In this document: piece after piece, positions 17,133-25,335 of the stretch
How positions within the stretch are numbered: position 1 is the first letter of the stretch
Layout of the letters: every line of letters starts with the position of its first letter
Assembly (NCBI RefSeq): GCF_001437055.1
Contig: NZ_JQBW01000009.1
Span: forward strand, 125,209 to 189,208
DNA from: Limosilactobacillus secaliphilus
Lineage (GTDB): Bacteria; Bacillota; Bacilli; Lactobacillales; Lactobacillaceae
DNA: 64,000 nucleotides
Reading direction: 5' to 3'
Notes under the pieces: model-generated
Databases searched by the model: none
What the model saw: the letters and a program-made list of their open reading frames with translations, nothing else
Told to the model about the DNA's origin: nothing
Translations under genes and position numbers: made by a program

Positions 17133-17570
17133 ATGCGAATTGTATTGCAACGTGTCAAACACGCTTCCGTTAGTGTTGACGAAAAAGTAATTGGCCAGAT
17201 TAAGCAGGGCTACATGCTGCTAGTTGGTTTTGGCCCGGATGATGATGAGGCCACCCTGGATTGGATGGTCCACAAGGTCACTAACTTACGGGTCTTTGAA
17301 AGCGAACCAGGGAAAATGAACCTTGGTTTGAAGGATGTGGATGGGGCCATCCTGTCGATTTCGCAATTCACCCTGTATGCCGATGTTAGGCATGGTAATC
17401 GACCTGGCTTTTCCAAGGCGGCCAAACCGGAAATGGCCGAGAAGCTCTATGACCAGTTCAACCAGAAATTACGCGCTACAGGCATCCATGTTGAAACCGG
17501 CCAATTTGGTGCCGACATGCAGGTTGACCTGCTGAATGACGGGCCCGTTACCATTCTTTATGAGAAATAA
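17133..17570 (+). CDS. dtd: D-aminoacyl-tRNA deacylase
   Basis: A 145-residue homodimeric proofreading enzyme that hydrolyses D-aminoacyl-tRNA (and Gly-tRNA-Ala). Motifs SQFTLYADV and LLNDGPVTILYE (the cross-subunit NXPXT-type site) are present. Start after AGGAGG, overlapping no other gene. Cotranscribed with rel. Confidence 0.95.
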   Translation: MRIVLQRVKHASVSVDEKVIGQIKQGYMLLVGFGPDDDEATLDWMVHKVTNLRVFESEPGKMNLGLKDVDGAILSISQFTLYADVRHGNRPGFSKAAKPEMAEKLYDQFNQKLRATGIHVETGQFGADMQVDLLNDGPVTILYEK

Positions 17571-17592
17571 ATTAAAAATTTCAGTTTTAGGC

Positions 17593-17621
17593 TTGACTAT
17601 CTTTAAGTAAGTAGTTATAGT
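17593..17621 (+). promoter_or_regulatory. Promoter of the leader-controlled ABC transporter operon
   Basis: TTGACT (17593-17598), 17-base spacer, TATAGT (17616-17621). Transcription should start near 17628, so the whole attenuator is transcribed. Confidence 0.7.
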
Positions 17622-17649
17622 TTAACCATCATCAAAAAACGAGGAGGGA

Positions 17650-17818
17650 AAACCATGTTAAGTTTGTTTAACTTTGAATGTTGTGCATGTACTCAAATGA
17701 ACAAGCGAACTGACATGGTTTCAGTTGGCGGTCTTTTTGCAGTACATGCGTAAATAAAGATTGTCATCTCCATAAAGCAAAACTCGCAACCATGTTAGTC
17801 ATGGTTGCGAGTTTTTTT
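17650..17818 (+). promoter_or_regulatory. Candidate translation-coupled transcription attenuator (Cys leader)
   Basis: Four mutually exclusive segments are visible. Segment 1 AACCATGT (17651-17658) can pair with segment 2 ACATGGTT (17713-17720). Segment 2 in its longer form ACTGACATGGTT (17709-17720) can pair with segment 3 AACCATGTTAGT (17788-17799) over 12 positions with one G-U. Segment 3 also forms the left arm of a perfect 15-bp terminator (17780-17794 / 17800-17814) with a U run to 17818. The leader ORF (17655-17753) crosses segments 1 and 2 and has a Cys-Cys-Ala-Cys codon cluster at 17679-17690. A ribosome stalled there leaves segment 2 free to pair with 3 (read-through); one that reaches the stop covers segment 2 and lets the terminator form. 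This is the trp-type logic; the effector is inferred to be charged tRNA-Cys. Confidence 0.7.
17655..17753 (+). CDS. Cysteine-rich leader peptide
   Basis: A 32-codon ORF with a strong ribosome-binding site (GAGGAGGG, starting 14 bases before ATG). Residues 8-12 are ECCAC, using TGT for all three cysteines. There is no signal peptide and no modification enzyme nearby, so a structural or RiPP role is unlikely. It lies between the operon promoter and a strong terminator, and its coding sequence contains the antiterminator segment, which points to a regulatory leader peptide. Confidence 0.65.
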   Translation: MLSLFNFECCACTQMNKRTDMVSVGGLFAVHA

Positions 17819-17850
17819 GTGTCTTCGTTTCGATTGAGGAGGAATTAATC

Positions 17851-18867
17851 ATGAGTTTAACCAGAGAACAAGTTTTAAAAGCAATGCATAACGAAAAGAC
17901 TACAGGCGTGCCCACATCATTTTGGCGTCACTTTGCCGACAACGAATTTACGGATGCTTATCAAGATCCTGCTGTGGTAAAGGTCAACCTCGATGGCCAC
18001 CGTCAGTACCTGAAAGATCTCGATGTAGATTTTGTCAAGACAATGCTGGATGGCTACTTCCCATATCCGTTTCGGGGTGTCACTAATCTCCAGGATCCAG
18101 CTGACTTAGGCAATGTCCAGCCATTGAGTGAGAATGACCCATGGATTGTGGATCAAGCCAAATTAGCCCGGAAACAAAAGCAGATTGCCAATGACAAGCC
18201 GGTTTTCGTCACGGTCTTCTCACCGATGTACCTGTTCAAATGGGCACTGATCAAGCACTACCAGGATCCATTGTTATTAGCCGACAAACGCTTCGCTGAT
18301 CTCTACCTGAAAGATTCCACTTTGGTCAACTATGTTTTACAGGTGATCGCAAACGACCTGGGCAAGTTGGTTCATGCGCTGATGCAGACTGGAATCGATG
18401 GTATCTATTACTCAACCCAATCGGTTCAGGACGAACGCCTCGACAACCTGCACTTCTTCCAAAAGGTGATGGAACAAGTTGACCAGCAGGTGCAGGAGCA
18501 GATCAATCAGGAGAGTAGCCTGAACATCCTGCACATCTGTGGCTTTGACGGGGCCTACAACCACCTGGAATGGTTTAAGGACTACCCACTGCAGGTGATT
18601 AACTGGGCCACGAAGACGGATGGTTACACACTGGGTGAAGGTAAGAAATTGTTTAATGATCGTCCAGTCTTAGGTGGTTTTGACAACTCCACTGCAGGAA
18701 TTCTTTACCGCGGCAATAAGGAGGAAATTCAAGCTGAGGTGCAGCGCTTGTTAGACGAGGCCGGCACGACTGGTGTGCTGCTGGGAGCCGACTGCACGGT
18801 GCCACGCGATATTAATTACGATCATTTACGGTGGGCAATTGAAGCGGCACATGATTATCAGGGGTGA
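17851..18867 (+). CDS. MtaA/UroD-fold protein, probable Zn-dependent methyltransferase
   Basis: A 338-residue protein of the uroporphyrinogen decarboxylase superfamily. It has the H-X-C...C zinc signature of MtaA/MtbA-type methyltransferases: H228 and C230 in LHICGFDG and C315 in GADCTVP. Heme synthesis genes are not seen and lactobacilli usually do not make heme, so methyl transfer is more likely than decarboxylation. It is the first gene of a five-gene operon with a polar amino-acid ABC transporter, which suggests it acts on the imported compound. The Cys leader upstream suggests a sulfur amino acid or a methylated derivative; this is inference. The start follows GAGGAGG. Confidence 0.75.
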   Translation: MSLTREQVLKAMHNEKTTGVPTSFWRHFADNEFTDAYQDPAVVKVNLDGHRQYLKDLDVDFVKTMLDGYFPYPFRGVTNLQDPADLGNVQPLSENDPWIVDQAKLARKQKQIANDKPVFVTVFSPMYLFKWALIKHYQDPLLLADKRFADLYLKDSTLVNYVLQVIANDLGKLVHALMQTGIDGIYYSTQSVQDERLDNLHFFQKVMEQVDQQVQEQINQESSLNILHICGFDGAYNHLEWFKDYPLQVINWATKTDGYTLGEGKKLFNDRPVLGGFDNSTAGILYRGNKEEIQAEVQRLLDEAGTTGVLLGADCTVPRDINYDHLRWAIEAAHDYQG

Positions 18868-18871
18868 TGAA

Positions 18872-19615
18872 ATGCTTTTATCAGTCAAAAAGTTAGAAAA
18901 GAGATTTGGCAAACGAACCGTGCTGAAAGGGGTGGATTTCTCCGTTGACCAAGGCGAGGTGGTCGTAATCATTGGCCCGTCTGGTTCTGGTAAAACGACT
19001 CTACTGCGGAACCTGAACTTCTTGGAAAACGCAGATGCAGGAACGATGAACTTTAAGGACCGGCAGATTGACTTAGCCCATCCCAAGAAGGACGATGTGC
19101 ACTTTGTTCGCCGCCATAGCGCAATGGTTTTCCAAAACTACAACCTGTTCAAGAATAAAACGGCGCAAGAAAACATTGCGGAAGGCTTGATCTACGGGCA
19201 GGGGATGGACAAACGCCAGGCGCTCACGATTGCCAGTGACGAATTGAAGTCATTAGGCTTAGCTGCTCAAGCTAATCATTACCCATCGCAACTGTCCGGT
19301 GGTCAACAGCAGCGAATCGGCATTGCCCGGGCCACGGTGCTCAAGCCAGACGTCATCCTGTTTGACGAACCAACGTCAGCTTTGGATCCCGAACTGGTAG
19401 GGACGGTGCTGGATGACATGCGGCGCCTCGCACAGGCCGGTCAAACTATGGTGGTGGTCACACACCAGATGTCATTCGCTAAGAATGTGGCCTCCCGTAT
19501 CGTCTTTTTCGATGACGGACAGATCGTTGAAAGCGGCAGTCCGGACCAGGTATTCAACCATCCGCGTGAAGAACGCACGCGGCAGTTCTTGGGTGCCTTG
19601 GCCGAAAACTATTAG
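18872..19615 (+). CDS. Polar amino-acid ABC transporter, ATP-binding protein
   Basis: A 247-residue ATPase with Walker A GPSGSGKTT, Q-loop region VFQNYNLF, signature LSGGQQQR, Walker B VILFDEPTSALDP and H-switch VVTHQMSF. The sequence matches the GlnQ/TcyC-like family of polar amino-acid importers. The start at 18872 has GGGGTGA upstream and lies five bases after the preceding gene. It energises the two permeases that follow. Confidence 0.93.
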   Translation: MLLSVKKLEKRFGKRTVLKGVDFSVDQGEVVVIIGPSGSGKTTLLRNLNFLENADAGTMNFKDRQIDLAHPKKDDVHFVRRHSAMVFQNYNLFKNKTAQENIAEGLIYGQGMDKRQALTIASDELKSLGLAAQANHYPSQLSGGQQQRIGIARATVLKPDVILFDEPTSALDPELVGTVLDDMRRLAQAGQTMVVVTHQMSFAKNVASRIVFFDDGQIVESGSPDQVFNHPREERTRQFLGALAENY

Positions 19616-19626
19616 GTGGTGGTTTT

Positions 19627-20295
19627 ATGAGCACAGTAAAAATTTTGCGCGTCATCCTCCGTGGGTTGCCGAACACATTGCTGCTCTTGTCCTGGTCGTT
19701 GATTCTGGCCACAGTGCTGGGAATGTTGTTGACCCGGATGAAGTTGGCGAAGGGTCGCTTTTGGCAGGGACTGGCCAATCTCTACTTAAACTTGGTCAGG
19801 GGCACACCGCCGCTCTTAATGCTCTTGCTATCCTACTATGGCTTGCCGGTCCTTTTGAAACTCATCTCGATCAACATTGAGCACTGGACGCGCCTCATGT
19901 TTGGGGTCTTTGGCCTGACTATCGGCTGGAGCGCCTACTTAGCAGAAGCTTTTCGCAGCGCCTATCTGTCGGTCGATCCTGGCCAATTAGAAGCGGCCCG
20001 TTCAGTTGGGATGAACAACCGGGACGCGCTCTTCCGGATCATCTTGCCGCAAGCGGCAGTCAACGCCTTGCCGAATGTCGAAAACTTGGTGATCGGACTG
20101 GTTAAAGCCACGTCACTGGTCTACGTCTTAGGACTGTTTGACATGTACAACGAAGCGGCCAACTTATCCAACCAGACCGCCGGCATTCATCAGTTGCAGA
20201 TTTTCGTTCTATTGGCGTTGACCTACTGGCTGATCGTTTTGATCATTGAAGCAATTTTTCGGCAAATTCGTAAACACTTTGCACTGATGGCTTGA
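19627..20295 (+). CDS. Polar amino-acid ABC transporter permease
   Basis: A 222-residue inner-membrane permease of the HisM/GlnP type. The EAA loop that contacts the ATPase reads EAARSVGMNNRDALFRIILP. Several hydrophobic segments span the chain, and the RGTPPLLMLLL segment is typical. It probably heterodimerises with the next gene product. Start after AGGTGGTGG. Confidence 0.9.
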   Translation: MSTVKILRVILRGLPNTLLLLSWSLILATVLGMLLTRMKLAKGRFWQGLANLYLNLVRGTPPLLMLLLSYYGLPVLLKLISINIEHWTRLMFGVFGLTIGWSAYLAEAFRSAYLSVDPGQLEAARSVGMNNRDALFRIILPQAAVNALPNVENLVIGLVKATSLVYVLGLFDMYNEAANLSNQTAGIHQLQIFVLLALTYWLIVLIIEAIFRQIRKHFALMA

Positions 20296-20308
20296 GAGGG
20301 GGAATTAC

Positions 20309-21007
20309 ATGTTTGACTTGAATTTTGCAAAAGAAGCTTTTCCCCAGATCGTGCTGGCGGTGCCGTTGACCTTGTTGATTGCCTTCATTGCCACCTTAAT
20401 TGGTTTGGTGCTGGCAATTGGCGTGGTCATCGCCCGAGAGAAGCAGGTGCCGGTTCTGGCGCAGTTCTTAGCAACGCTGGTCTCATTTATTCGGGGAACA
20501 CCGATTTTAGTTCAGCTGTATGTGGTTTACTACGGTCTGCCCCAACTACTAACAAGTCTGCAGGCAGCGGGTTGGCACGTTGATCCGAACGGTTTGCCGG
20601 CTATCGTCATCGCATTTTCCGCCTATGGTTTGAACGCAATGGCCAACTTGTCAGAAAGCATTCGCTCTGCCTATCACGCCGTTGACCCAGGCCAGTACGA
20701 AGCGGCCATTTCGGTTGGGATGAAGCCAGCCACAGCCATGGTGCAAATCGTGGTTCCACAGTTGATTGCCAACCTGATTCCGAATTTCACCAACATTTTC
20801 CTGGACTTGATTAAGGATACGGCCTTGGTCTACAACATTGGTTTAGTCGAAGTCATGGGCAAGGCCAATATCATCTCCAGTGAAGGCTTCAAATATCTGG
20901 AAACTTACACGGATGCCTTGATTATTTACATTGTCGTCTGCTGGGTATTTGCTTTTGTTCTTCGTCAATTTGAACGTCACTATCGTTATGCACAAGTTAG
21001 TCATTAA
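20309..21007 (+). CDS. Polar amino-acid ABC transporter permease
   Basis: A 232-residue permease of the same family as its upstream neighbour, with RGTPILVQLYVVYYGLP and the EAA loop EAAISVGMKPATAMVQIVVP. About five membrane segments. GAGGGGGA precedes the ATG. Two distinct permeases next to each other indicate a heterodimeric channel. Confidence 0.9.
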   Translation: MFDLNFAKEAFPQIVLAVPLTLLIAFIATLIGLVLAIGVVIAREKQVPVLAQFLATLVSFIRGTPILVQLYVVYYGLPQLLTSLQAAGWHVDPNGLPAIVIAFSAYGLNAMANLSESIRSAYHAVDPGQYEAAISVGMKPATAMVQIVVPQLIANLIPNFTNIFLDLIKDTALVYNIGLVEVMGKANIISSEGFKYLETYTDALIIYIVVCWVFAFVLRQFERHYRYAQVSH

Positions 21008-21026
21008 TCATGAAAGGGAGATTCCT

Positions 21027-21869
21027 ATGAAGTTACAAAAATTATTTAATCGTTTAGCCGTTGTTGGCTTGTTGAGTACCGTGCTGCTTTCCTCAGCCAC
21101 TGCCGCCCATGCTGCGACGACCGTTAACGTTGCGGCCCCCAATGGTAATTCGACCTACATCGTTAACACAGATCATGGACCGGCCGGCTACTACGGTGAT
21201 TTGATCAAGAAGATGGACAAGGACATGCCACAATACAAGTTCAAGACGACTTTCACCTCACAAAATGCGGTCTTCTCTGGTTTGCAGAGTGGTAAGTACG
21301 ACCTGGCCCTGAATAACTCTTGGTACAACAAACAACGGTTCAGCACTTACTACCACACGCGTGCGGTAGGGCTGGATGACTTGCGGCTGGTTTATCGCAA
21401 GGGTGGTAAGAAGGCGGCTTCCTTAAACGAAGTGGCCAAGAAGAAGATGAAACTGGTCCCAGTGCCGACAGACGATGCCCGTTACAGCGTGGTTTCAGAC
21501 TACAACAAGTCTCACAAGGATAAGGTTAAGCTGAAGGCGATTGGGGACCAGTCTTCGGCGGATGCTCTGAAGGAAGTTGCTAGTGGCAAGTACGACGTGG
21601 CAATTTACCCATACCCAGCCTACAAGCAGATCGAACACACCAAGGAAGGCAAGAAGCTGGCGGTTTCTAAGTCAATTGGTCAACGGAGTCCATACCTGCT
21701 CCTACACAAGAGTGCCAAGAACAAGAAGCTGACACGGGACTTAAACAAGGAAATTGAACACTTGTACAAGACCGGCTATTTGGAAAAGATCACAGAGAAA
21801 TATCTCTACGAAAACACGTTTGCACTGCCAAATGCAAAGAAGAACTACAACGCCGAATTTAACAAGTAA
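21027..21869 (+). CDS. ABC transporter substrate-binding protein without lipobox
   Basis: A 280-residue solute-binding protein of family 3 (polar amino acids). The start at 21027 follows AAAGGGAG. The N-terminus is a signal peptide (MKLQKLFNR, then VVGLLSTVLLSSATAAHA) with a type I cleavage site; no lipobox cysteine is present, unlike most Gram-positive binding proteins. The mature part contains the usual lobes, e.g. FSGLQSGKYDLALNN and LKEVASGKYDVAIYP. How it stays at the cell surface is unclear; the signal peptide may remain uncleaved. The ligand is unknown; context suggests a sulfur-containing amino acid. Confidence 0.85.
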   Translation: MKLQKLFNRLAVVGLLSTVLLSSATAAHAATTVNVAAPNGNSTYIVNTDHGPAGYYGDLIKKMDKDMPQYKFKTTFTSQNAVFSGLQSGKYDLALNNSWYNKQRFSTYYHTRAVGLDDLRLVYRKGGKKAASLNEVAKKKMKLVPVPTDDARYSVVSDYNKSHKDKVKLKAIGDQSSADALKEVASGKYDVAIYPYPAYKQIEHTKEGKKLAVSKSIGQRSPYLLLHKSAKNKKLTRDLNKEIEHLYKTGYLEKITEKYLYENTFALPNAKKNYNAEFNK

Positions 21870-21901
21870 TACCGGATTTAAGATATAACAAGTAAACGAA
21901 A

Positions 21902-21936
21902 AAACGATCCTGACAATGATTGTCAGGATCGTTTTG
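21902..21936. terminator. Bidirectional terminator
   Basis: Stem AAACGATCCTGACAA / TTGTCAGGATCGTTT with a three-base loop; flanking A and T tracts. It ends the transporter operon and the convergent kinase-like gene. Confidence 0.85.
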
Positions 21937-21963
21937 TTATCAAAACAGTTGCGTGGTAAAAAG

Positions 21964-22803
21964 TTAGTACTGATTCAGGATCCGGTCAACGGATGGCCCG
22001 TAAGTTTCCCCAAAAAGAATCAGGTGCATGCACAGGTAGTAGAACTGGTACCAAGGCAAGCGATTTTCAAAACCAGGCTTAAGCGGATAGGCCTCGTTGT
22101 AGGCACGATAGAAGTCGCTGGAAAAGCCGCCAAAGATGGTGGTCATGGCCAAGTCGTACTCCCGATCCCCATACAATGCGTCAGGGTCAATCAAGGTTGG
22201 GGTCCCATCGACCGCAAACATGAAGTTACCTGCCCAGAGGTCGCCATGGCACAGGCTGGGAACGGGTGGGTTTTGCCGGTAATACTGGCTAAAGCGATCG
22301 ACCATGTGTTGGAAGTGCTCTTCACGAAATTCGTTCCACCGTCCCAGTTTCTTTGCAGTGGCGCGCTCTGGCATCAGCCGTTGGTTAACGTAGTAGTCAA
22401 CCCAGTCAGCGTTGAAGTGGTTGTCCTTGAACAGGGCCTTAGTATGGTGACTGGTATAGAAACCAAACTGATCGTTATGGCGCTGGTGCATGCGGGCAAC
22501 AGCACGACCTAATTCCGTCTGGCTGCCGTCACCTTCATCGATCCAGTTTAAGACCAAGTAGGCATCGCCATCAATTTGGCCGCTAGCAATGGGGTGCGGG
22601 GTATTCACAACCTTACTCAGTTCTTCCAAGCCCCGTTTTTCGTGGGCAAAATAACTTTCTTGCTGGTTTGGCTGTACCTTGATGAAGTAAGTCTTACCCT
22701 GAGCCACTACTTGATAGGCTTCATTGATATCACCGCCACTGACTGGCTGCCATGAATCAATGGGTGCCAGTGGCAGTTGACTAAACCATTCATCATTTTC
22801 CAT
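21964..22803 (-). CDS. Fructosamine kinase family protein
   Basis: A 279-residue protein of the fructosamine-3-kinase/aminoglycoside-phosphotransferase fold. The catalytic loop reads CHGDLWAGNFMF, and the metal-binding motif follows in LIDPDALYGDREYDLAM. The N-terminal VSGGDINEAYQV and FIKVQPN segments form the ATP site. Bacterial relatives phosphorylate ketoamines on glycated proteins or free ribulosamine/erythrulosamine as a repair step. AAGGAGGTTG precedes the ATG. It lies 13 bases downstream of the amidase gene on the same strand, so the two are likely cotranscribed. Confidence 0.87.
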   Translation of the reverse strand: MENDEWFSQLPLAPIDSWQPVSGGDINEAYQVVAQGKTYFIKVQPNQQESYFAHEKRGLEELSKVVNTPHPIASGQIDGDAYLVLNWIDEGDGSQTELGRAVARMHQRHNDQFGFYTSHHTKALFKDNHFNADWVDYYVNQRLMPERATAKKLGRWNEFREEHFQHMVDRFSQYYRQNPPVPSLCHGDLWAGNFMFAVDGTPTLIDPDALYGDREYDLAMTTIFGGFSSDFYRAYNEAYPLKPGFENRLPWYQFYYLCMHLILFGETYGPSVDRILNQY

Positions 22804-22816
22804 AGAATCAACCTCC

Positions 22817-23668
22817 TTAGTTATTCTGCAAAAATGAATTTAGGCCTTGAGTGATTGCGTGAGCCGTCTTCTTCTGGAAGCTGGGCTTTTGAATCATCTT
22901 GAAATCCTTGCTGGAATTGATATAACCCGTTTCACATAAGATGGCTGGCTGGTGGTTGTCCCGCAAGACTTCGAAGTCACCAAATTCGATGCCAAGGTTC
23001 TTGCCTGGGAGAGCGTTAACCTGCTTGCTGACGGATTTGGCCAGCTGCTTTGAAGGTCCGCGGTGGTAATAGTAGGTAGTAATGCCGCTGCCTTCATTTT
23101 CATTCGGTGAAGAATTCAAGTGCAGGCTGATAAAGGCATCCGCACGCCGCTGGTTTGATAAGTTCACCCGGCTCTCCAAACTGACATAGCGATCAGAATC
23201 TCTGGTCATGATGACGCGGGCACCTTGTTGAATGAGAGACTTTTGCAACTGATTGGCAATTCTTAGAGTGTAGGTTTTCTCTTGATTTTGCTTATCTCGG
23301 CCGCTACCATTCGCCATTGCACCAGAATCGGCACCACCATGACCGGGATCGATGACAATGGTGGCTCCGGCAATATGGTCATTCTTGGCTAACTTGCGTT
23401 TTGAGTGAATCAACCAGGCTGGTGTCCAGGCAACTTGATGGTCGGTCAGACGTAACTTATACCAGCCATTTTTTTCCTGCAAGAGGGTGACCGCTTGCTC
23501 GTCCGTCCGTTTAAGCCGGCGTGAACTAATGCTCGGCCCGGAAAAGAGGGGACTGGTGAGCGGATTAAGTTCGCGCTTGCCCAGAAAAGTTAGGCGCCAA
23601 ATAAAGATTAAACAGAGCGCAACTAAGATGAAACTGATAATGGCGGAAATATTTTTTTGCTTGTGGAT
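22817..23668 (-). CDS. Membrane-anchored N-acetylmuramoyl-L-alanine amidase with probable ATC start
   Basis: The C-terminal 185 residues form an Amidase_3 domain that cleaves the lactyl-amide bond of peptidoglycan: IVIDPGHGGADSGA (first Zn ligand), FISLHLNSSPN and the late Glu in AILCETGYI. Beginning at the only canonical start (TTG 23482) would leave a truncated SH3-like domain and no export signal. The frame is open for 62 more codons upstream and encodes a membrane anchor (SAIISFILVALCLIFIW) and the front of the SH3b domain (NPLTSPLFSGPS). ATC 23668 lies eight bases after AAAGGAGG with an in-frame stop just upstream, so ATC is the probable start and the product has 283 residues. A mutated ATG is an alternative. 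Confidence 0.8.
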   Translation of the reverse strand: MHKQKNISAIISFILVALCLIFIWRLTFLGKRELNPLTSPLFSGPSISSRRLKRTDEQAVTLLQEKNGWYKLRLTDHQVAWTPAWLIHSKRKLAKNDHIAGATIVIDPGHGGADSGAMANGSGRDKQNQEKTYTLRIANQLQKSLIQQGARVIMTRDSDRYVSLESRVNLSNQRRADAFISLHLNSSPNENEGSGITTYYYHRGPSKQLAKSVSKQVNALPGKNLGIEFGDFEVLRDNHQPAILCETGYINSSKDFKMIQKPSFQKKTAHAITQGLNSFLQNN

Positions 23669-23760
23669 TGGTTGCGCCTCCTTTACTTAATTACCTTAAG
23701 TTTAAGGGCATTTATAATAAAAGCAAGTTTGAATGGAATGAGAATTTTTTAATAAAAGTA

Positions 23761-24004
23761 TTGACTTACGCAAAAGTCGCGAGTAACCTTAGGGGCGTAA
23801 ATTGAATTTCTGATAGCTGTTGATGAGAAGTGATCAGCAAGTCATAGTTCAGAGAGCGGATGGTTGGTGCAAATCCGTCGAATGGCTACTGAGTGACACC
23901 TCGGAAGCTAGGTAATACCCGTCGTGTTATGCGACGTTATCAATGAGTGATACCAAGGTGGTACCGTGCGAAAGCACCCTTGAATTTTCAAGGGTGCTTT
24001 TTTA
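23761..24004 (+). promoter_or_regulatory. Promoter and T-box riboswitch, histidine type
   Basis: A promoter (TTGACT 23761-23766, TAACCT 23784-23789, spacer 17) is followed by a leader with the T-box core GGTGGTACCGTGCG (23957-23970). A terminator with arms AGCACCCTTGAA/TTCAAGGGTGCT and six T follows (to 24004). A CAC at 23897-23899 is the candidate specifier. It should control hisS-aspS in response to uncharged tRNA-His. Confidence 0.9.
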
Positions 24005-24033
24005 GTTATCAGGAATTGTAGGGGGGGATCCGA

Positions 24034-25335
24034 ATGCGTTATCAACGTCCAAAAGGGACCGCGGATGTTCTGCCTGGCGATAGTGCCAAGTGGGAATACG
24101 TTGAGCGGTTGGCGAGTGAAATCTTCAACCGTTACGGTTACCGGGACATTCGAACGCCAATGTTTGAAAACTATGCTATCTATGCCCGTTCTGCGGGTGA
24201 TACGTCTGATGTCGTTACCAAAGAAATGTATGATTTCAAGGACAAGGGTGATCGTCACGTTGCTCTGCGCCCAGAAGGCACGGCAGGCGTTGTCCGGGCG
24301 TTTGTTGAGAACAAATTGTATGGTCCTGAATTTCAGAAACCGTACAAGGTCTACTACATGGGCCCAATGTTCCGCTATGAACGTCCGCAATCGGGCCGGC
24401 AGCGTGAGTTTCACCAAATCGGGGTTGAGGCGTTTGGTAGTGACAATGCCGCCGTTGACGTTGAAGTCATCGCAATGGCATTGCAGCTGTTCAAGCGTCT
24501 GGGCTTAAGCAATCTGCGCGTGGCCGTCAACACATTGGGTGATCAGAAGAGTCGCGATGATTATCGCACAGCGCTGATTGATTATCTCAAACCGCACTAC
24601 GATGAACTCAGTGAAGATTCGCAGGAGCGCTTGGAGAAGAACCCATTGCGAGTACTTGATAGTAAGGATCCACGCGATAAGCAGTTTGTCGCCGATGCAC
24701 CATCGATTCTCGATTACCTCACAGATAGTGCAAAGAAGCGATTCGAAACTGTAAAACAGATGCTTGACATGCTCGGCATTGACTATGTGGTTGATCCGGA
24801 TATGGTGCGTGGGCTTGATTATTATAATCACACCATCTTTGAAATCATGGTCAAGGCTAAGTCACTCGGTAATGGTTACACCACTATCTGCGGTGGGGGC
24901 CGTTACGGTGGCCTGGTTGAGCAGCTTGGTGGTCCGGACCTCTCCGGTGTTGGTTTTGGAATCGGTGAGGAACGGTTACTGCTGTTACTCAACGATGAAG
25001 GAATCAAGCTGCCAATCCAATCCGAGTTGGATCTTTACGTTGTCGGAATTGGCGAAGATACCAATGCCGAAAGCTTGCAGTTGGTTCAAGCTGCACGTGC
25101 ATGTGGCTTGAGTGCCGACCGTGATTACCTTAATCGCAAACCCAAGGCACAATTTAGGACGGCTGCCCGTTTAGGTGCCAAGGTTGTAATTACTATCGGC
25201 AGCCGCGAAAGGAGTGAGGGAACGGTACATTTTAAAGTCATGGCTACTGGTAAGGAAGAAACCTTACAATTATCGGATCTCTTAAAGAACTTTCAGGAAG
25301 TTTATTCAAGGCATTTAGAGGAGGATCTAAGATGA
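24034..25335 (+). CDS. hisS: Histidyl-tRNA synthetase
   Basis: A 433-residue class II synthetase. The N-terminal [11 protein letters not shown], motif 2 ([19 protein letters not shown]), the HisA signature region ([13 protein letters not shown]) and motif 3 ([12 protein letters not shown]) are all present, followed by a C-terminal anticodon-binding domain (about 335-425). The start follows AGGGGGGG. Its last four bases overlap the start of aspS. Confidence 0.96.
   Translation: MRYQRPKGTADVLPGDSAKWEYVERLASEIFNRYGYRDIRTPMFENYAIYARSAGDTSDVVTKEMYDFKDKGDRHVALRPEGTAGVVRAFVENKLYGPEFQKPYKVYYMGPMFRYERPQSGRQREFHQIGVEAFGSDNAAVDVEVIAMALQLFKRLGLSNLRVAVNTLGDQKSRDDYRTALIDYLKPHYDELSEDSQERLEKNPLRVLDSKDPRDKQFVADAPSILDYLTDSAKKRFETVKQMLDMLGIDYVVDPDMVRGLDYYNHTIFEIMVKAKSLGNGYTTICGGGRYGGLVEQLGGPDLSGVGFGIGEERLLLLLNDEGIKLPIQSELDLYVVGIGEDTNAESLQLVQAARACGLSADRDYLNRKPKAQFRTAARLGAKVVITIGSRERSEGTVHFKVMATGKEETLQLSDLLKNFQEVYSRHLEEDLR

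Noticed and set aside
17655-17753. Small Cys-containing ORF as a bacteriocin or RiPP precursor
   Set aside because: No modification, cleavage or immunity genes adjacent; its codons contain the antiterminator segment and it sits in an attenuator layout.
17851-18867. Uroporphyrinogen decarboxylase of heme synthesis
   Set aside because: Carries the H-X-C...C zinc signature of methyltransferases, no other heme genes are nearby, and lactobacilli generally lack the pathway.
22817-23482. Cytoplasmic 221-residue amidase starting at TTG 23482
   Set aside because: It would lack export signal and half of the SH3b domain, while the coding frame continues upstream to a well-placed ATC behind AAAGGAGG.
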